Assembly (NCBI GenBank): GCA_034359265.1
Contig: CP136892.1
Span: 8,170,501 to 8,234,500 of the forward strand
Length of the DNA stretch: 64,000 nucleotides
Reading direction: 5' to 3'
Source: Canna indica
Lineage: Eukaryota > Streptophyta > Magnoliopsida > Zingiberales > Cannaceae
Of this stretch, positions 60,060 through 64,000 are shown piece after piece. Position 1 is the stretch's first letter. The number at the start of each line of letters is the position of its first letter. Made by a program: the position numbers and the translations under genes. The notes beneath the pieces were generated by a model, which was not told where the DNA came from, ran no database searches, and saw only the letters and a program-made list of their open reading frames with translations.

Positions 60060-63000
60060 ATGGGCAAGGAAGGAGGAGAGGTTCACGGGAAGAGAGTGCT
60101 GGGGAAGTATGAATTGGGGAAGACGCTGGGAATGGGGAACTTTGGCAAGGTGAAGTACGCAAGGCACGTTGAGACCGGCGAAGCGTTCGCCGTTAAAATT
60201 CTCGACCTTAAACGCATCAAGTCCCTCAAGATGGAGCACCAGGTTCGTGATTTTTGATTCTAATGCAAGCGATTTTTTTTCTTCTCTTTCTTTGTTATCC
60301 CTTTCTTGTTCTGGGAAGTGAAACCTTTTAATTTGGGTCAGATAATGAGAGAGATCAGCACATTGAAGCTGCTGAAGCACCCCAATATTGTCAGATTACA
60401 TGAGGTTTAATTTCTCTCTCATATCTTTCTTCTTTGTTCTTTTGATTGGTGTCCTCCATTCGTTTATCTGCACAAATTTGGTACAGATTTTCTGATTGTT
60501 TGTTATTTTGGTTTAACCTAGCTATCTTTGGCCGATACTGTTATCGGTTTGGATTATTATTTCTTTTACAAAAAAAAGATGAAGAACTGATCCTGGGAAA
60601 AGTTAGGCAGGCTTCAGTATGAAACTTCAATTCATTATTGGTTTTGGGTGTTCACTAAGAGTAATTGACTGGATCAAAACTGATGGAAATCTAAAAGAAA
60701 ACCCCAAATTCATCTCAAACAAACACAACTCGTTTAGCTTGGAAACTGGATAGAACCAAATATTCATTCTTTTCTACTAAATAATTATTTATAAATAGAG
60801 ATGGATGAATCAAGCTGAAGAAGATTTAGCTATTTGTCAGATAGCAGTATTTTGTATGTATGTTAAGATTGAAACCAGAACGCAGGCAAGAAATGATGAC
60901 CTAAATTTGAATTCACACACAAACAAAAAATCCAAACTTGTTTTAAATTTATGTCACTATCAATGGATATGGCTTTGGTTAGATAAGATCATCACCAACG
61001 GGGTAATCCATGTGAAGGTTCAAACCTCACAACTTTCTTGTGGTACTCATTTTTGCACATAATTTGTGGTGCACTGACCTGCCTATGGGAAAGGAAACCG
61101 TGTGGTTGAGAGCAAATGTTGGTTTGATCATAGGAAACATTCATCAAGAAGCCCACACCACAAACTCTCACTTTCTTTAAGTGGTTTTATTCAATGGATT
61201 CTGTTGCCAGAACAAATTATGACAAAAGTAAAGCCTGAAATGTTTTTTTTTTAAAAAACATTGTTATAAAATTATAGTTCAGTTCTTCCTAAGAAGAGAA
61301 GTTGATAGAAATTGGGTGATGCAAGTCAAAGATGGATATTAGAGATTCTTGAATATATTAGAAATGATTGTTATGCACCTACAATAGTCAATTTCAGGGT
61401 TCCATGCTTCTACACCATGTTTGGGGTCAAAGAATCTATATATGAAATTATAATTCTCATTCCTTAGATACAATGAATTTCTTTTGGAATTAAGATATTT
61501 TGGGTCTGAGAAATCCACTCCTGACAAACTTGCGATTTTAAATGTTGATCAAAAGTGGTCAGATTTCCAATTCTGGTCCATTTTTAGTGCTAGAGTACTA
61601 TTATACCCATCGCCACTTAACATCCCTGAGCAAAAAGCCATGGAGTGTTTTACTGTTTAGTAAAACAGATGGTGAAATTGAAGTTCATTGATCCATTATC
61701 TATTTCTCCAATAACAAGAGTAGAAGTTTAAATTTGTCGAATTCATTTTTGCACTGGTTTAGAACTATTTTCTTAAGAATTGATTCCAGAAAGTTATTAA
61801 TGATTGTTTTTAATAGGTATCTGCAAGTAAAACCAAGATTTATATGGTCCTCGAGTATGTGAATGGTGGTGAATTATTTGACAAAATTGTAAGTAACATG
61901 AACTACATACTTTATTTCCATATTAAATTATCTTTTGTGTTGGTTGAATTGCGTTGTATCAGCCTCAAAAGAAATCTTAGCTTTCTTAATTATGTTGAAG
62001 GTTTTGAAAGGCAAGCTTTCTGAAAAGGAAGGAAGAAATTTTTTTCAGCAATTGATTGATGCAATTAGTTATTGTCATGATAAGGGTATTTACCACAGGG
62101 ATTTGAAGGTAATCAATGATAAACTGACCTAAATGATAAGTTACTATCAGTAACATTATTTTTCTCTTCTTACTATGTTTTTTTTCTTTTTTTGCTTCTT
62201 TTCCAGCCAGAAAATGTGCTTGTGGATGCAAAAGGAAACATAAAGATATCTGATTTTGGCCTCAGTGCTCTACCTCAGCATCTTGGTGTATGTGATTCAA
62301 CTAATTGACTGATCTAAATGCTAATTATTCAATGAGTTTATTGCTATTTTCTTACTTTTGGTATTGTATATCAGAATGATGGATTACTGCATACAACTTG
62401 TGGAAGTCCCAGCTACATGGCCCCTGAGGTAGCTTTGAATCTTTTAGTTTTAGTTTTTCTTGCATAGCCCAAATTATTTTATGTAAAGTTTGTTTGACCT
62501 GACACCGACACAGTTTAATCATGTTTTCACCAACTCAATTGAGGTCTCATGTTTAAGGAAATATATGTTCTAAAATCTTGAGTCATGTGAAACTTGGGGG
62601 AAAAAAAATCCAACTCTAACTGAGTACACTCTACTATCACATCCTTTCCAACCACATCAGTTAGTACTCTACAGCTTATTGTTTTTGTTGCTGTTTCTAT
62701 TAGATCCTTCTGAATCGAGGCTATGATGGTGCAAGGACAGATATCTGGTCTTGTGGTGTCATCCTATATGTGATTCTTACTGGTCGTCTTCCTTTTGATG
62801 ACCGGAATCTCGCAGTTCTTTATCATAAGGTACACCTAGAACGACGAATTGGAGTAGTATGATAAATCAGTGACAAATTCTTCATTGATCTTTCCTTATC
62901 TGATGCAGATCTTTAGGGGTGACACCAAGATTCCGAACTCGCTCTCTCCTGCTGCTCAACACATCTTAAGAAGACTTCTTGATCCATGTCCATTAACCCG

Positions 63001-64000
63001 AATCAATGTAGCTGGAATCAAAGCTGATGAGTGGTTCAAGCAAGGGTATACCCCGGTTTCCCCAAACAATGATGATGATGACGACGACGACAATTTATGT
63101 CTAAATAGTTCTCTTTTAACTAAAGAGGTAGCTTATTAATTTTAATACTGATGCCTTAATTTTGGTAAATTTGTATGTTGCGATGTATCTAACATTTTAG
63201 TCTTCAGCAGCATAATGTGTCAGATGAAAATAAAACTTTGCCAATCAATGCATTTCAGCTTATTGGAATGTCGTCATCCCTTGACCTTTCGGGCTTGTTT
63301 GAGAAAGAGGTAAATGACAGATTCCTCAGTTTTTATGGGTAAATTATCTCGAAAAGATTCATATTTTGGTTTAGTCGCAGCTTTGTCATCGTCTCTAAAA
63401 TTAAAGAGAAGAGTTCCAATCTTTAATAACTGAATCCAGTTTGGCCTATGTTTTTGTGTCAAATAGCAACTTGTCTTATGTTCATTGTCCACACAAGTCA
63501 AACTTGATTTACTTATAGCATAGGAGATTTTCTTCACCAAGTTTCATAAACCTAATTTGTTTACAGTAAATTGATATCAGTTGACCTACTACTGCAGGAT
63601 GCATCTGAAAGAAAGTTTATGTTCACTTCAAAGCATTCACCAAAAGATTTGTTTGAAAACCTTGTCGACATTGTTACAGGAATGGGGTTTCAGGTTCGAA
63701 AGGAGCACAAGAAAGTCAGTATATCAAAATCTTTCGGCAGACAGTTTTATTTTTGACAAGTTATAAAGCAAACTCAGTAATCAAAGATATACTGTTTGAA
63801 ATTGAAATTGTGTTTTCTTATTTGGCAGTTGAAATTTACACTGAAGCCCAAGGACCCCAAGAGAAAGAGCATTGGATCATCAATCTCTATCACTGCAGAG
63901 GTATACTTCTTTCCTACTGAGTTTTCTTCCACATGATGATATTTGTTATTCTCACTAAATCACTTTTATGTGAAAATTATATTGCATGCAGGCATTTGAG
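60060..64000 (+). CDS. CBL-interacting protein kinase, CIPK21-like (runs off window)
   Basis: Twelve exons are visible: 60060-60242, 60342-60404, 61817-61888, 62001-62108, 62207-62287, 62375-62428, 62704-62829, 62909-63127, 63211-63309, 63598-63714, 63829-63900 and 63992 to the edge, all in phase 0 (401 residues). It is a SnRK3 Ser/Thr kinase activated by calcium-bound CBL proteins. Seen: glycine loop GMGNFGKV (24-31), Lys46 in AVKIL, HRDLK with Asp140, DFG at 158-160, activation loop ending [10 protein letters not shown], an Asp run (284-290), the CBL-binding NAF motif (315-317, [19 protein letters not shown]) and most of the phosphatase-interaction domain (RKFMFTSKH). The intron-rich structure fits that CIPK clade; the [11 protein letters not shown] then poly-Asp region resembles CIPK21. 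The C-terminus is outside the window. Confidence 0.93.

Noticed and set aside
59748..60380. 210-residue minus-strand frame over the CIPK start
   Set aside because: Antisense to the CIPK 5' leader and first two exons, composition-driven, no domain.
1..64000. CRISPR arrays, prokaryotic operons, toxin-antitoxin or phage-like systems
   Set aside because: No such architecture; the window is plainly plant nuclear DNA, and no wholly new gene system was found beyond the transposon arrangements reported.

Overview
This is a plant nuclear genome window: intron-rich genes with GT-AG (and one GC-AG) introns, AT-rich intergenic DNA, and many plant-type transposons. The GC-rich single-exon ERF gene and the GC-rich first exon of the TGD4 gene followed by AT-rich exons suggest a monocot, probably not a grass; that placement is inference. 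Nothing prokaryotic, viral or CRISPR-like was seen. The four host genes belong to known families, and most of the remaining structured sequence is layered mobile DNA.

Layout. 1-3.8 kb: a decayed CACTA element inside a tandemly duplicated sequence. 4.1-7.4 kb: three nested layers, an old LINE split by a younger LINE, itself split by a 438-bp hAT MITE. 7.4-10.1 kb: AT-rich, no gene seen. 10.1-13.2 kb: worn gypsy-type retroelement. 13.7-15.6 kb: a Pack-MULE-like element carrying rearranged UDP-glycosyltransferase fragments. 15.6-23.2 kb: an autonomous-type MULE with a dead MuDR-like transposase, split by a hAT element with a perfect 8-bp target duplication, plus a GRF zinc-finger relic on the opposite strand. 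23.9-24.9 kb: an intact AP2/ERF group IX transcription factor. 24.9-30 kb: AT-rich, including a diverged segmental duplication.

30.05-40.03 kb (minus strand): a gene for protein phosphatase inhibitor 2. Its 150-residue reading frame was assembled here from four coding segments. Its last intron is 6.4 kb and holds two head-to-head LINEs with target duplications and a hAT MITE; another intron holds a 1-kb near-perfect foldback. 40.6-44.7 kb: a 4.1-kb solo LTR (TG...CA, 5-bp duplication TTTAT), itself invaded by a TRIM-like element and an inverted-repeat element. 44.8-47.5 kb: consecutive MITEs, several with diagnostic target duplications.

47.76-52.85 kb (plus): a complete TGD4 gene (chloroplast lipid import, 466 residues, five exons). 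54.2-55.6 and 57.9-58.7 kb: further foldbacks. 60.06-64.0 kb (plus): a CBL-interacting protein kinase, CIPK21-like, with twelve exons seen before the window edge. The host genes act in separate processes (stress/hormone transcription, PP1 phosphatase control, ER-to-plastid lipid transfer, calcium signalling), and no functional cluster is evident.
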